NCBI RefSeq assembly: GCF_008795985.1
Contig: NZ_VMHP01000001.1
Location: 310,001 to 374,000, forward strand
Length of the DNA stretch: 64,000 bases
Direction of reading: 5' to 3'
From: Marinobacter halotolerans
GTDB lineage: Bacteria; Pseudomonadota; Gammaproteobacteria; Pseudomonadales; Oleiphilaceae
Part shown: piece after piece, positions 50,278 through 59,999 of the stretch
How the letters are laid out: each line of letters opens with the position of its first letter
Numbering within the stretch: position 1 is the first letter of the stretch
Translations under genes and position numbers: made by a program
Notes under the pieces: model-generated
Told to the model about the DNA's origin: nothing
The model's input: only the letters and a program-made list of their open reading frames with translations
Databases searched by the model: none

Positions 50278-52341
50278 CTAGAAAGCATAAAACATCAACG
50301 GCACAAACGCCGCCACCAGCAGGGTCGGCCCCATCACCACCAGTGGCAGAAGCAGCCGCTCGTATCGGTGCCAGAAACTGCCCGTACGCTCGGCGGCCAG
50401 CACTTCGGTTTCTCCCACCACCTGTCGGGTCAGCAGGTGATTCAGCGCTACCGGCGGGCTCAGATACCCCAGTTCAAACGCCACCAGGCAGACAATCCAG
50501 AAATGCAGTGGGTCGATGCCCAGACTGATAGCGGGCTGGGCGATTGTCGCCGACACCAGAATGACCGCACCGAAAGGGTCCATCACCATACCAATCACCG
50601 TCAGCATCACTACAATCACCAGCATCGCCACCCAGGGGCTGGTCAGATCCTCGGGGAACAGGGCATGGACAATATCGGACCGTTCCAGAATGCCACCCAG
50701 GCAGATGGAGAAACCGATCAGTGCCAGCAGGGCGCCGATGTGCACCGCCGAATCACTGGCGGCGGCGGTACTGCGGGCCCAGAAAGCCCGACCACGACTC
50801 GATTCACCGTGTCCTCGGGTTTTGCCCGCATCCAGATACAGCAGCGCCAGCATCACCAGGGGCAGAATCATGGGCGCACTGTATTCATTGAATTCCAGGC
50901 CCAGAATAAACCAGACCGCCAGAATCACCGCCGCCCCAACCAAGGCGTAGGGCAGCAGCGGGCGCAACTGCTTGACCGCCTGAAACAGCGCCCCCGGTGC
51001 AGGCCTGGGCCGCCAGTTACCCTGGGTCAGGCACACCATAATAGAGAAGAGCGATGCCGACATGATGAATACCCAGAAGCCCCAGCCATACAGCTCAGAG
51101 GTGGTCACTTCCTTGTTCAGTGCCGCCACAACCACTATCAGCAGACACGGATTCAGCACCACACCCAGACTGCCGGACATGGCCGTGGTCGCCAGCGAAA
51201 GCTGTCGCCCTGCCCCGGCCCGGCGCATTTCGTCATAGACCACACCACCGACCGCCAGAATGAATATCCCGGAGGCACCCGTAAACGCGGTAGGAAACGC
51301 AGTGGCGAAGATCATCACCGAGGCGAGCAGGGGCGCGGGCAGATTGAAGGGTTTGATGATATTGAGCAGCAGCTCCGGCACCCGGGTCTGCTTCAGCGCC
51401 ATGCCTACCAGCACGTAAAGACCAATGTTAATGAACATGGACGAGAGGTTGGTCATCATGCCGAAATAGATGGCCAGCCCAGATGCGTAGCCGTCGATCA
51501 GCAGAAAATAGCCCATGGCGATCAGGCCCATTACGCAGTACAGGGGCAGCACCAGACCAGAGGATGGGGCAAGGCCACCCGGCAACATGCGCTGCGGAAC
51601 CCTTACAAACCGGTACAGGTTAATCACCATGAACAGGCCGAACACGGCGGACCAGCCATACTGCAGCGCCACCGTATCCTCGCTTCCCGGCGAGCCGGCA
51701 ATTTGCCCGACATAGGACCACAGCGACAGCATCATCAGCCCGTTCACGGCGAACTGAACGCCCTGGCTCAGGCGCCACTCGCCACGGTTGCGGGGCAACC
51801 TCAGGGCAATGTGGTCGGCATCAAACGCCGAAACCGCCGCAGCCAGGGCGAACATGGCAATGAACAGAAACTTGGTCAGCTCGATATTATCCAGCAGAAA
51901 GTCTGCCAGTCCCTGCTCCACGGTTTTAAAAAGCCCCAGCGCCGCCGTGGCATACTTCTGGTTCTCCCGGAACAGGCGATGTTCCTGCTCGCACAGCGCC
52001 AGATTCTTGTTCAGGGACTTTCGTAAGGCTTCAGGGTCTGGCGGCGAACTGAACAGGTCATCGGGGTCCGGCTTGTAGGCCTCGATCCGTTTCTGAACCT
52101 CGGCTTCAATGTCCATCTCCAGTCGACACTCTGGCTCGGTGGCATCCGGGTTCAGCAGATAGTAGTTCGGCCAGGTCTGCTCACCGATCCACAGCAGCCG
52201 GGAATGCAGGGAGTTGCCCATTCCCAGCAGCAGGGTAACCATCAACAATGCCAGTAGAATCACGCCGTGCGTGCGGTGCACGGGTTTCCGAGAAGGGTAC
52301 AGCGTCTTCGGGCCTGACTCGGCCAGTGCTCGCCAGTTCAT
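50278..52341 (-). CDS. TRAP transporter permease, fused type
   Basis: This 687-residue inner-membrane protein has the TRAP large-permease (DctM) core in its last 430 residues (FATAFPTAFTGASGIFILAVGGVVYDEMRR, then NPCLLIVVVAALN). In front lies an extra region: one helix (about 25-45), a soluble loop of about 100 residues rich in charged residues (DATEPECRLEMDIEAEVQKRIEAYKPDP...) that should face the periplasm, and three more helices, which take the place of the separate small DctQ subunit. It is the third gene of the transport operon, 15 bp after the binding-protein gene. Confidence 0.85.
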   Translation of the reverse strand: MNWRALAESGPKTLYPSRKPVHRTHGVILLALLMVTLLLGMGNSLHSRLLWIGEQTWPNYYLLNPDATEPECRLEMDIEAEVQKRIEAYKPDPDDLFSSPPDPEALRKSLNKNLALCEQEHRLFRENQKYATAALGLFKTVEQGLADFLLDNIELTKFLFIAMFALAAAVSAFDADHIALRLPRNRGEWRLSQGVQFAVNGLMMLSLWSYVGQIAGSPGSEDTVALQYGWSAVFGLFMVINLYRFVRVPQRMLPGGLAPSSGLVLPLYCVMGLIAMGYFLLIDGYASGLAIYFGMMTNLSSMFINIGLYVLVGMALKQTRVPELLLNIIKPFNLPAPLLASVMIFATAFPTAFTGASGIFILAVGGVVYDEMRRAGAGRQLSLATTAMSGSLGVVLNPCLLIVVVAALNKEVTTSELYGWGFWVFIMSASLFSIMVCLTQGNWRPRPAPGALFQAVKQLRPLLPYALVGAAVILAVWFILGLEFNEYSAPMILPLVMLALLYLDAGKTRGHGESSRGRAFWARSTAAASDSAVHIGALLALIGFSICLGGILERSDIVHALFPEDLTSPWVAMLVIVVMLTVIGMVMDPFGAVILVSATIAQPAISLGIDPLHFWIVCLVAFELGYLSPPVALNHLLTRQVVGETEVLAAERTGSFWHRYERLLLPLVVMGPTLLVAAFVPLMFYAF

Positions 52342-52356
52342 GGGGCGCCTGTCCTT

Positions 52357-53367
52357 TTATTCGCGATTGGCGGCGGTGCATTCGGATGCACCCGGGTTGC
52401 TGGCGCAGCGAATCTTGCTAAGCAGGCCCAGCATCTTCGGGTGATACACCTCGCCGGCACCGTCGGTACCGTCCCTCAGCTGCAAACGGTTTTTCCGGAA
52501 CATTTCCTGGTAACCCTGGATGTCCTCTTGCGGAATCCGGATCCATTTATCTTCCGGAATGGCCGCTTCCTGGCGCTCAATCAGGTTCATGGCCTGGCCA
52601 TACATGCCCCACGCCACCTCGCGGGATTTCTGGGCCGTGCCGTCGTCCAGTACACCGTCGCGGGCAATGATCTGGATAGTCAGCTGCGCCAGCGGGTAAT
52701 CCACAATGCCCCCTTTGTTGCCGATACCTTTGTAGAGCTCAAGAGCCTCATAGGCGAAGGCCGGGGCGTAGGCGGTATCCACCGATCCGTTGTTGAACTT
52801 GCCGGCAAAGTTGGTGATGTCAGACGGCACCACCGTGGCCTTCACATGGTTGACCATGTGGATAGCGTCTTTCTGGTAGTCCAGCGTGGCCATCCGCTTG
52901 CCAGCCAGCTCCCCGGCGGTATCGATACTTCGATCGTTCACGAACAGGTAACCGGCGCCCGCCGGCACAATGCCCAGCACTTCGTAGCCATTGACTTCCA
53001 TCAGCGGCGCCGCCTTGGGCTGCGCCAGTGTCGCCAGGGTGGTTTTAAGGTCTCCGTAGGTTGGCAGCGCGCCAACGGCACTGATCGTACCGGTGAAGCG
53101 ATTGAATGGCCGGGTGCGGATATCGGTGGCCGCCACCGCATCGCACTGGCCGGAGTTGAAATCACCCACGGCCACGCCTTCATCGGTGTATGGTTGCAGC
53201 TCGAAATCGACCCCGTGAGCCTTCATTTCCAGCGCGTAGTCCTTGATCATGTTGTACATATCTCCATTGGCGCCAATGACGTCGAACACGCACATGGTGA
53301 CGGTTTTGGCGGCTGCCAGGGGCGCCACGGCGGCAAGAGACAGGGCAATCAGCGAATGTCGGATCAT
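52357..53367 (-). CDS. Periplasmic solute-binding protein of the TRAP operon
   Basis: This 336-residue protein has a signal peptide (residues 1-20, cut after ALAAA-type PLAAA). The mature part begins KTVTMCVFDVIGANGDMYNMIKDYALEMKAHGVDFELQPYTDEG, described here as a periplasmic binding fold, and has a motif order (NDRSIDTAGELAGKRMATLDYQKDA) seen in unusual TRAP-linked binding proteins rather than DctP. Cysteines near 26, 75 and 323-332 may form disulfides. The ligand is not known. It lies between the lipoprotein and permease genes. Confidence 0.72.
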   Translation of the reverse strand: MIRHSLIALSLAAVAPLAAAKTVTMCVFDVIGANGDMYNMIKDYALEMKAHGVDFELQPYTDEGVAVGDFNSGQCDAVAATDIRTRPFNRFTGTISAVGALPTYGDLKTTLATLAQPKAAPLMEVNGYEVLGIVPAGAGYLFVNDRSIDTAGELAGKRMATLDYQKDAIHMVNHVKATVVPSDITNFAGKFNNGSVDTAYAPAFAYEALELYKGIGNKGGIVDYPLAQLTIQIIARDGVLDDGTAQKSREVAWGMYGQAMNLIERQEAAIPEDKWIRIPQEDIQGYQEMFRKNRLQLRDGTDGAGEVYHPKMLGLLSKIRCASNPGASECTAANRE

Positions 53368-53415
53368 CGGTATTCTCCAAAGGTCTGCAGTATTTTCTTG
53401 TGGTTGTCTGAAGCG

Positions 53416-54444
53416 TCAGAGCAGGCCGTCAAGGCTCATGGTCTCGACATTTTCCGTGTTTCTTTCCGGGCTCATGCGGCCGAAATGCTGGTTCGGGGTG
53501 CGATAACCGTATTCCGCGGTCCAGTGTTTATCCGATGAAAACCGGACCACCTGGCTGGCAATGTCGTCCACCAGGCGGAATTCTTCCCAGACTTCAAAGC
53601 CTTTGCGGGAGTCAGCAAATCGCGCGATGACATCGGCAAGCACATCCGGACGACCATAGGTTTCCGCCGCCACGGCTTCGACCGCCATGGAGGCCCGCAT
53701 GCCGGTTTTCACGCCCAGCCGGGAGCTGTCTCCCAGTACCCGCCACGGCTCCGCCGCCAGCGCCGGCTGGGTATCCGGCAGAAGCAACCAGACCAGCGCG
53801 CGAATGGCATTGGGCAGGCCGCCCCACTTCTCGTTATCCAGACACTGCACGGCGCGCTCCGCTTGGGGGGCAATATTTCTGGGCACGCCGGCCATGGCAC
53901 CGGAGTTGGCGTCATTAACAATGGCCTGCATACCTGTGAGCAACCCAAGCAGGAAGGTCAGCTCTTCCTGATCGTTGAAAAGAAACGGGCACTCCAGCTT
54001 TTCCGCGCCCGGGTCAAATTCATAGGCCGCCATGGCGCGCTGGAAAGACTCATACCGGCGCTGAGCCGTCAGCGCGTTGAGGCGCTTCATCTTTTCCCGG
54101 GCGTCCTTGGCCGCCGGCACATTGCCGGCATAGTCGGCCCGCAGATAGGCCAGTTCCGCTTCCCAGGCCTGGTATTCGGCGCAGTTGCCCGCCAGCAGCA
54201 TCAGCAGTGAGCCGGTCGTGTCAGGAGCGTCGGTCACCCTTGAGAAGGAATAGAGCAACGGGTCAATCCCCTCGCCCAGAGCACAGGCCATCTGGGGGTC
54301 GGACATCTGCATGACGTAGGGCGTCGCTTCGTCTTCGGAATAGTTGGCAAGTACCACACCAGTGGTGGAATAGATCGGATTGGCCGAACAGCCGGCCAGG
54401 ATGAGCACGACCAGCAAACAGAAAAGTCCCCGCAGCGTCTTCAT
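53416..54444 (-). CDS. Lipoprotein of the TRAP operon, TatT-like
   Basis: I start at ATG 54444 (342 residues, MKTLRGLFCLLVVLILAGCSANP), which gives a perfect lipobox (LAGC, Cys19); an in-frame ATG at 54489 is less likely. The mature protein is helical throughout, consistent with TPR-like repeats, as in the TatT family of TRAP-associated lipoproteins, but the similarity I see is in architecture and context more than in fixed motifs. It opens the transport operon, 48 bp before the binding-protein gene. Confidence 0.62.
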   Translation of the reverse strand: MKTLRGLFCLLVVLILAGCSANPIYSTTGVVLANYSEDEATPYVMQMSDPQMACALGEGIDPLLYSFSRVTDAPDTTGSLLMLLAGNCAEYQAWEAELAYLRADYAGNVPAAKDAREKMKRLNALTAQRRYESFQRAMAAYEFDPGAEKLECPFLFNDQEELTFLLGLLTGMQAIVNDANSGAMAGVPRNIAPQAERAVQCLDNEKWGGLPNAIRALVWLLLPDTQPALAAEPWRVLGDSSRLGVKTGMRASMAVEAVAAETYGRPDVLADVIARFADSRKGFEVWEEFRLVDDIASQVVRFSSDKHWTAEYGYRTPNQHFGRMSPERNTENVETMSLDGLL

Positions 54445-54669
54445 AGCTTGTCCTGTCTTGCATTGTTTTTGTTTAGTGATGGGTCGCAAGACTGAGGGGA
54501 TTTCTGTCGGACAAAAATGGCAGCAGTGCCGTTACGGGTTTGCCGATCAGGCCAATTGCGCAGATGCAGGGAAAGGAAATAATTTTTTATTTTTTAATTT
54601 CAGGTATTTACATTTTATCTTGTCAAAACAGGCCAACAACCACGACTTGTCATTAAAGGCCAGGGCAGC

Positions 54670-55302
54670 TCAGCCCTCCCTGGTCAGACCCATCATCGCC
54701 AACACTTGAACGGTCAGGTCATCCAGGCTCAGGCCTCCGTCCGGTCGATACCAGGTCACCGTCCAGCTCAGCGCACCGGTCAGCATGCGACGCACCACGA
54801 AGGGGTCAGCGACCAGCACCTTTTCCTCGCGCAGACCGTCAAGCACATCCAGCCAGATCGCTTCATAAATATCCCTGAGTTCGAGCACCTCAACCCTGGC
54901 CGCTTCGGAAAGGCTGCGCCATTCAAAGACCAGCACTGCCATAGCCTCGCCAGTCTGGCCGTTGATGGATTCCAGCTCTGCCCTCACTAGTGCCCGGAGT
55001 TTGTCCCGGTTGTTGTCTGCGGCCTCCACAGCTGCCTGCATCAGCGCCGTATTCAGCCGGATGGTCTCCACCATCACCGCTTTGAGAATCTCTTCCTTGG
55101 TGCGAAAGTGGTGGAACAGACTGCCGGACTGTATGCCTACCGCAGCTGCCAGATCCCGCACGGTGGTGCGCTCATAGCCCTTGTCCCGGAAAAGTCCGGC
55201 GGCTTCCCTGAGCAACCTGCCCCGCGCACCGGAAGGGTCCGAAACCAAGTTATCGGCAATCAGGGATTTGAGGATGGCGTCTTGATTCACGGGGCGTCTC
55301 AT
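54670..55302 (-). CDS. atuR: TetR family regulator AtuR
   Basis: This 210-residue regulator has a TetR N-terminal helix-turn-helix ([40 protein letters not shown], near residues 34-75) and a C-terminal ligand domain that usually binds an acyl-CoA. It is divergent from atuA with a 100-bp gap, as atuR is from atuA in Pseudomonas. I infer it represses atuA-F and its own gene through the 55351-55368 palindrome until citronellyl- or geranyl-CoA binds. Confidence 0.85.
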   Translation of the reverse strand: MRRPVNQDAILKSLIADNLVSDPSGARGRLLREAAGLFRDKGYERTTVRDLAAAVGIQSGSLFHHFRTKEEILKAVMVETIRLNTALMQAAVEAADNNRDKLRALVRAELESINGQTGEAMAVLVFEWRSLSEAARVEVLELRDIYEAIWLDVLDGLREEKVLVADPFVVRRMLTGALSWTVTWYRPDGGLSLDDLTVQVLAMMGLTREG

Positions 55303-55350
55303 ACAGCGGATAGGGATGCTCCATTCTATCTTGATTGGGTCTATTTACAA

Positions 55351-55368
55351 ACCAAGCGCTTGCTTGGT
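55351..55368. promoter_or_regulatory. Probable AtuR operator and atuA promoter region
   Basis: An inverted repeat with 7-bp arms and a 4-bp spacer (ACCAAGC-gctt-GCTTGGT) lies in the atuR-atuA gap. A possible atuA promoter has TTTACA at 55344-55349 and TATTGT at 55368-55373, 18 bp apart, so the operator fills the spacer. AGGTGA at 55392-55397 is the ribosome site for atuA. The palindrome has the size of TetR operators in acyl-CoA pathways. Confidence 0.7.
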
Positions 55369-55402
55369 ATTGTCGACTCATCCACAGACAACAGGTGACC
55401 CT

Positions 55403-57208
55403 ATGCTCGACACATCCGGCAGCAACCGCACTGTTCGCATCGGTTGTTCAGCAGCCTTCTGGGGCGACACCGAAACCGCCGCCGCCCAACTGGTTCACCA
55501 GGGAAATATTGATTACCTGGTGGCCGATTATCTTGCCGAAATCACCATGTCGATCATGGCCGGCCAGAAGATGAAAGACCCCACCCAGGGCTACGCCCGG
55601 GATTTCGTGCAAACGGTTATGGGGCCGTTACTGGGCGACATCAAAGCCAAGGGCATACGGGTGCTGGCCAACGCTGGCGGCGTTAACCCCGTGGCCTGCC
55701 GCGAAGCCCTGCAAGCACTGTGTGAAAAAGCCGGCGTGGATCTGAAAATAGCCCTGGTTCTGGGGGACGACCTGCTGCCACAGAAAAAGCAGCTTGCAGA
55801 CGCCGGCACCACCGAAATGACCATGGGGCATCCCATGCCGCCAATGATGGTCAGTCTGAATGCCTATCTGGGCGCACCGGGGCTGGTCGCGGCCCTGGAA
55901 GCCGGAGCCGACATTGTCATCACCGGCCGGGTGGCGGACAGCGCCCTGGTGCTGGCGCCGTTGGTGCATGAATTCGGCTGGGCCTGGACCGATTACGACA
56001 AACTGGCCCAGGGCAGCCTGGCCGGTCATCTACTGGAATGCGGCGCCCAGTCCACCGGCGGCAACTTCACGGACTGGCAGGACGTGGCCGACGGATTCGA
56101 CAATATGGGCTTCCCCATCGCCGAAGTCAGGGCCTCTGGTGATTTCACCATTACCAAACCACCGGAAACCGGCGGCAAGGTTTCCCGTGGCACGGTGGCT
56201 GAACAGCTTGTGTATGAACTCGGCGATCCCCGGGCCTACATCCTTCCCGACCTTGTCTGCGATTTCACTGGCGTGACTCTGGAGGAAACCGGCGAGAACG
56301 AGGTGACCGTATCCGGTGCCCGGGGACTTCCCCCGACCGACAGCTACAAGGTCTCCGGCACATGGCCCGACGGTTACAAATGCACTGTTACCTTTTTGCT
56401 CGCGGGCGTCGACGCACCAGCCAAAGCGCAACGAGTAGCCGGCGCGATCTTGGCCAAAACATCGCGGATGTTTCAGCAAAAAAGCTTCGCCGACTACACC
56501 GATACGCACGTTGAACTGTTGGGCACCGAGGCCACCTATGGCGCCCACGCCAGGGCCGATCGCTGCCGGGAAGTGGTGGTAAAGATCAGCGTTGCCCACG
56601 TGAAGAAAGAAGCCCTCGTGCTCTTTTCCCGTGAAATCGCCCAGGCTGCCACCGGCATGGCGCCGGGCATTACCGGAATTGTAGGCGGCCGCCCTACTGT
56701 CTGGCCAAAGATCCGGCTTTATTCCTGCCTGGTGCCAAAATCCGCCGTTAAAGTTTCCGTTGATCTGGGCGGTGAGAAATCACCGGTCGCGGTGAACACC
56801 CTGGGTAGCTTTGATGACAGTCAGCTTGTCTCTCAAACACCCAGCGAAGTACCAGAATCCACGGACGTATCAGTACCGTTGATCAAACTGGCCTGGGCCC
56901 GCAGCGGCGATAAGGGCGACCACAGCAATATCGGCGTCATCGCCCGCCGGGCCGCCTATGCGGCCTACATCGAGGCGGCCCTGACCGAATCGGCCGTGGC
57001 CGACTGGATGCGCCACACCCTGGACCCGGAGAAAGGCAGAGTCACCCGCTGGGCGCTGCCCGGCTTCCATGCCTTCAATTTCCTGCTGGAGCACAGCCTG
57101 GGCGGTGGCGGTGTCGCCAGCCTTCGTATTGATCCCCAGGGCAAGGCCTTCGCCCAGCAATTACTGGAATTCCCGGTGCCGGTGCCGTCGGCGCTGGCAT
57201 CCCTTTAA
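55403..57208 (+). CDS. atuA: Acyclic terpene utilization protein AtuA
   Basis: I start at ATG 55403 (601 residues, [22 protein letters not shown]) with AGGTGA before it. The DUF1446 family region shows [33 protein letters not shown] and [16 protein letters not shown]; a short C-terminal region ends with [17 protein letters not shown] (a conserved DUF1446-type tail) and [16 protein letters not shown]. AtuA is needed for growth on citronellol and geraniol in Pseudomonas, but its reaction is not established. It leads the operon, 11 bp before atuB. Confidence 0.92.
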   Translation: MLDTSGSNRTVRIGCSAAFWGDTETAAAQLVHQGNIDYLVADYLAEITMSIMAGQKMKDPTQGYARDFVQTVMGPLLGDIKAKGIRVLANAGGVNPVACREALQALCEKAGVDLKIALVLGDDLLPQKKQLADAGTTEMTMGHPMPPMMVSLNAYLGAPGLVAALEAGADIVITGRVADSALVLAPLVHEFGWAWTDYDKLAQGSLAGHLLECGAQSTGGNFTDWQDVADGFDNMGFPIAEVRASGDFTITKPPETGGKVSRGTVAEQLVYELGDPRAYILPDLVCDFTGVTLEETGENEVTVSGARGLPPTDSYKVSGTWPDGYKCTVTFLLAGVDAPAKAQRVAGAILAKTSRMFQQKSFADYTDTHVELLGTEATYGAHARADRCREVVVKISVAHVKKEALVLFSREIAQAATGMAPGITGIVGGRPTVWPKIRLYSCLVPKSAVKVSVDLGGEKSPVAVNTLGSFDDSQLVSQTPSEVPESTDVSVPLIKLAWARSGDKGDHSNIGVIARRAAYAAYIEAALTESAVADWMRHTLDPEKGRVTRWALPGFHAFNFLLEHSLGGGGVASLRIDPQGKAFAQQLLEFPVPVPSALASL

Positions 57209-57219
57209 GGAAAGAACCC

Positions 57220-58086
57220 ATGAGTTATCAATCCATTTTCAGCCCTGACCTCTTTGCCGGCCAGACCTTTATCGTCACTGGCGGCGGCTCCGGCATCGGC
57301 CGATGTACCGCGCACGAACTGGCAGCTCTTGGCGCAACCGTTGCCCTGGTTGGCCGCAAGGCGGAAAAAGTGGAAGCCGTAAAGGCGGAAATCCTCGAGG
57401 ACGGCGGCAAGGCGTCCGCCCATGTGTGCGACATTCGCGAGGAAGAGTCCGTCAAGGCCACAGTCAAAGCTATCCTGGCGGAACATGGCGGTCTGAATGG
57501 TGTGGTGAACAACGCGGGCGGCCAGTTTCCCTCTCCCTTGGCCGGTATCAACCAGAAAGGCTGGGAAACAGTGGTTCGCACCAACCTGACCGGCGGTTTC
57601 CTGATGGCCCGGGAAGCCTACAACCAGGCGCTGGTTAAAACCGGTGGCGCCATTGTGAACATTGTGGCCGACATGTGGGGCGGCATGCCCGGCATGGGAC
57701 ACTCGGGCGCGGCCCGGGCGGGCATGGTGAATTTTACCCAGACCGCCGCTGTGGAATGGGCTACATCAGGCGTGCGGGTAAACGCCGTGGCGCCGGGCTG
57801 GATTGCCTCCAGCGGCATGGATAACTACCCGGAGCACATGAAACAGTGGATCCGCAGCCTGGGGGACAACGTGCCCCTTAAACGCATGGGTACGGAATCC
57901 GAAATCAGCGCGGCCATCTGCTTTCTGCTCAGCCCCGGTGCGGCCTTCGTCAACGGCGACTGTTTGCGCATCGACGGAGGAGCATCCCAGGGCGGCCGGG
58001 TCTGGCCCTTTCCCAAAGCCAAGAATAACGAACCGTTCAACGGCTTCCACAGGGCGGTGACACCAAAAGTACTGAGCGGGGAGTGA
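57220..58086 (+). CDS. atuB: Short-chain dehydrogenase AtuB, PECR-like
   Basis: This 288-residue protein has the NAD(P) fold start TGGGSGIG, the NNAGG motif and the C-terminal VNAVAPGWI segment. The usual catalytic YxxxK is absent: the aligned residues read SGAAR in HSGAARAGM. The same HSGAARAG string is found in peroxisomal trans-2-enoyl-CoA reductase (PECR) relatives, so the change is a subfamily trait, not damage. It may act on an enoyl-CoA or terpenoid aldehyde/alcohol. It is the second gene of the atu operon, 9 bp before atuC. Confidence 0.88.
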   Translation: MSYQSIFSPDLFAGQTFIVTGGGSGIGRCTAHELAALGATVALVGRKAEKVEAVKAEILEDGGKASAHVCDIREEESVKATVKAILAEHGGLNGVVNNAGGQFPSPLAGINQKGWETVVRTNLTGGFLMAREAYNQALVKTGGAIVNIVADMWGGMPGMGHSGAARAGMVNFTQTAAVEWATSGVRVNAVAPGWIASSGMDNYPEHMKQWIRSLGDNVPLKRMGTESEISAAICFLLSPGAAFVNGDCLRIDGGASQGGRVWPFPKAKNNEPFNGFHRAVTPKVLSGE

Positions 58087-58095
58087 GGAAACATC

Positions 58096-59712
58096 ATGCA
58101 GGTACTTGAACCGACCACCACCCCGGGCTCCGACGATTTCAAAACCAATGCCGAGGCCATGAAGGCCCATATCGACACTTTCCGGGAAGTGGAACAGAAA
58201 GTCCTGGATCTGGCCGAAGCCGCCCGGGAAAAGTTCACCAAGCGAGGCAAGCTCCTGCCTCGTGACCGTATCAACCGGCTGCTAGACCGTGGCACACCCT
58301 TTCTGGAGCTCTGCTCATTGGCCGGCTATAAAATGCACGACGACAAGGACGGCAGCCAGGCCGGTGGCGGCATCATCGCCGGCATCGGCTCGGTCAGCGG
58401 CGTGCGCTGTCTGGTCGTAGCCAGCAATAGCGCCATCAAGGGCGGCACCATTACCCCCGCAGGCCTGGACAAGACATTGCGGTTGCAGCAGATCGCCATG
58501 GAGAACAAGTTGCCGGTGGTATCGCTCTCCGAAAGTGGCGGCGCCAACCTGAACTACGCCACTGACATCTTCGTGTTGGGTGCCCGGGGCTTTGCCAACC
58601 AGGCGCGCATGTCCGCCGCCGGCATTCCGCAGGTCACTGTGGTGCACGGTAATGCGACTGCCGGCGGTGCCTACCAGCCCGGCCTTTCCGACTACGTCAT
58701 CGTGATTCGCGAAAAAGCCAAAATGTTCCTGGCCGGCCCGCCACTGCTTAAAGCTGCTACCGGCGAGGTGGCCACCGATGAGGAACTCGGCGGCGCGCAG
58801 ATGCACGCCGAAGTGGCCGGAACCGCCGAATACCTGGCCGAAGACGACGCCGACGGCATCCGCCACGCCCGCAACATTCTGGAGTCCCTGCCCTGGAACG
58901 AACAGCTTCCGCACCAGCGAGAGCTGACATGGGACGAACCTCTGTATCCGGAAGAGGAACTGCTGGGCCTGATTCCGGCGGATGCCAAAAAGCCCTACGA
59001 CGTGCGGGAAATCCTGGCCCGCCTGGCCGATGGCTCGAAGTTCATGGATTTCAAGAACGACTACGACGACCAGACCGTGTGCGGCACCATACGTATTGAG
59101 GGGCATTCGGTAGGCATTATCGGCAATAACGGCCCGATAACCCCGGCGGGTGCTACCAAGGCTGCGCAATTTATTCAGCTCTGCGACCAGGCCGGTACGC
59201 CGCTGCTGTTTTTGCACAACACCACTGGTTTCATGGTGGGCACCCATTCCGAGCAGAACGGCATCATCAAACACGGGTCCAAAATGATTCAGGCGGTGGC
59301 CAACTGCCGGGTGCCAAAGGTCGCAATTGTGATCGGCGGTTCCTATGGTGCAGGTAACTACGCGATGTGTGGCCGCGGGCTGGACCCCCGCTTCATCTTC
59401 GCCTGGCCCAACAGCCGCACTGCGGTCATGGGTCCGGCCCAGGCGGGCAAGGTGATGCGGATTGTGGCAGAGGACAAGCAGCGCCGTAGTGGTATCGAGC
59501 CGGATACCAAGACGCTGGATTTTCTGGAGCAGGCAACGGCCAAGAAGCTGGAGGATGGTTCAACAGCGTTGTTTGGTACGGCGCGACTCTGGGACGACGG
59601 GTTGATTGATCCCCGGGATACGCGTCGGGTTCTGGCGTTGGTGCTATCAGTCTGTCGTGAGGCGGAGGCTCGGCAGTTGCGGCCTAATTCTTTTGGTGTG
59701 GGCCGCTTCTAG
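58096..59712 (+). CDS. atuC: Geranyl-CoA carboxylase beta subunit AtuC
   Basis: This 538-residue carboxyltransferase moves CO2 from carboxybiotin to the substrate acyl-CoA. Both crotonase-like halves are present: SNSAIKGGTITPAG and ESGGANL in the first, and GPITPAGATKAAQFIQLCDQ with NTTGFMVG and GGSYGAGNYAMCGRG in the second. It closely resembles methylcrotonyl-CoA carboxylase beta (LiuB); the atuA/atuB/atuR context favours the geranyl-CoA enzyme. The gene is followed by a 464-bp gap of hairpins. Confidence 0.85.
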   Translation: MQVLEPTTTPGSDDFKTNAEAMKAHIDTFREVEQKVLDLAEAAREKFTKRGKLLPRDRINRLLDRGTPFLELCSLAGYKMHDDKDGSQAGGGIIAGIGSVSGVRCLVVASNSAIKGGTITPAGLDKTLRLQQIAMENKLPVVSLSESGGANLNYATDIFVLGARGFANQARMSAAGIPQVTVVHGNATAGGAYQPGLSDYVIVIREKAKMFLAGPPLLKAATGEVATDEELGGAQMHAEVAGTAEYLAEDDADGIRHARNILESLPWNEQLPHQRELTWDEPLYPEEELLGLIPADAKKPYDVREILARLADGSKFMDFKNDYDDQTVCGTIRIEGHSVGIIGNNGPITPAGATKAAQFIQLCDQAGTPLLFLHNTTGFMVGTHSEQNGIIKHGSKMIQAVANCRVPKVAIVIGGSYGAGNYAMCGRGLDPRFIFAWPNSRTAVMGPAQAGKVMRIVAEDKQRRSGIEPDTKTLDFLEQATAKKLEDGSTALFGTARLWDDGLIDPRDTRRVLALVLSVCREAEARQLRPNSFGVGRF

Positions 59713-59749
59713 GGGGAGCCCGCCTATTGGTCTGCTGAATTGGGAGTAC

Positions 59750-59859
59750 GAACCGGTTGGGAAACCCTTTCCAAAAAACGCTACAAGCCCATCCATGGGC
59801 GCTTGGGCTCCGCCATCCATGGCTCCGCACATTTTTGGAAAGGGTTTCCCAACCGGTTC
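59750..59859 (+). repeat. Long hairpin repeat, copy 1
   Basis: A 28-bp perfect stem (59750-59777 with 59832-59859) encloses a 54-base core (59778-59831). The core contains two small hairpins built on CCATCCATGG. It is identical over all 54 bases to the core of copy 3, but the stem sequence is different. The core has CTAC at 59781-59784 (GTAG on the other strand). Confidence 0.95.
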
Positions 59860-59922
59860 CGGCAGCTCGGCAGATATCGCCTTTGTTGAGCATGCTTTTC
59901 CGGAGGGATGAGAGGAACAAAC

Positions 59923-59954
59923 GTAGGTCGGATTAGCCGAAGGCGTAATCCGAC
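59923..59954 (+). repeat. REP-like hairpin with GTAG head
   Basis: GTAG at 59923-59926 is followed by a hairpin whose 9-bp arms are GTCGGATTA (59927-59935) and TAATCCGAC (59946-59954) around GCCGAAGGCG, itself able to form a 3-bp inner stem. GTAG followed by an imperfect palindrome is the layout of REP sequences moved by RAYT transposases. This sequence type is widespread in proteobacteria. Confidence 0.8.
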
Positions 59955-59999
59955 AAAAGGCCACAAACTTTATCTGGTAACACCAAATTTTCAGACATT

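Noticed and set aside
50368..52026. A 552-codon open frame opposite the TRAP permease
   Set aside because: Its product is a Gln/His/Arg-rich string without domains, the typical antisense image of a hydrophobic membrane protein gene.
52441..53538. A 365-codon open frame opposite the binding-protein gene
   Set aside because: No ribosome site or family motifs, and the minus-strand gene has a clear signal peptide and operon context.
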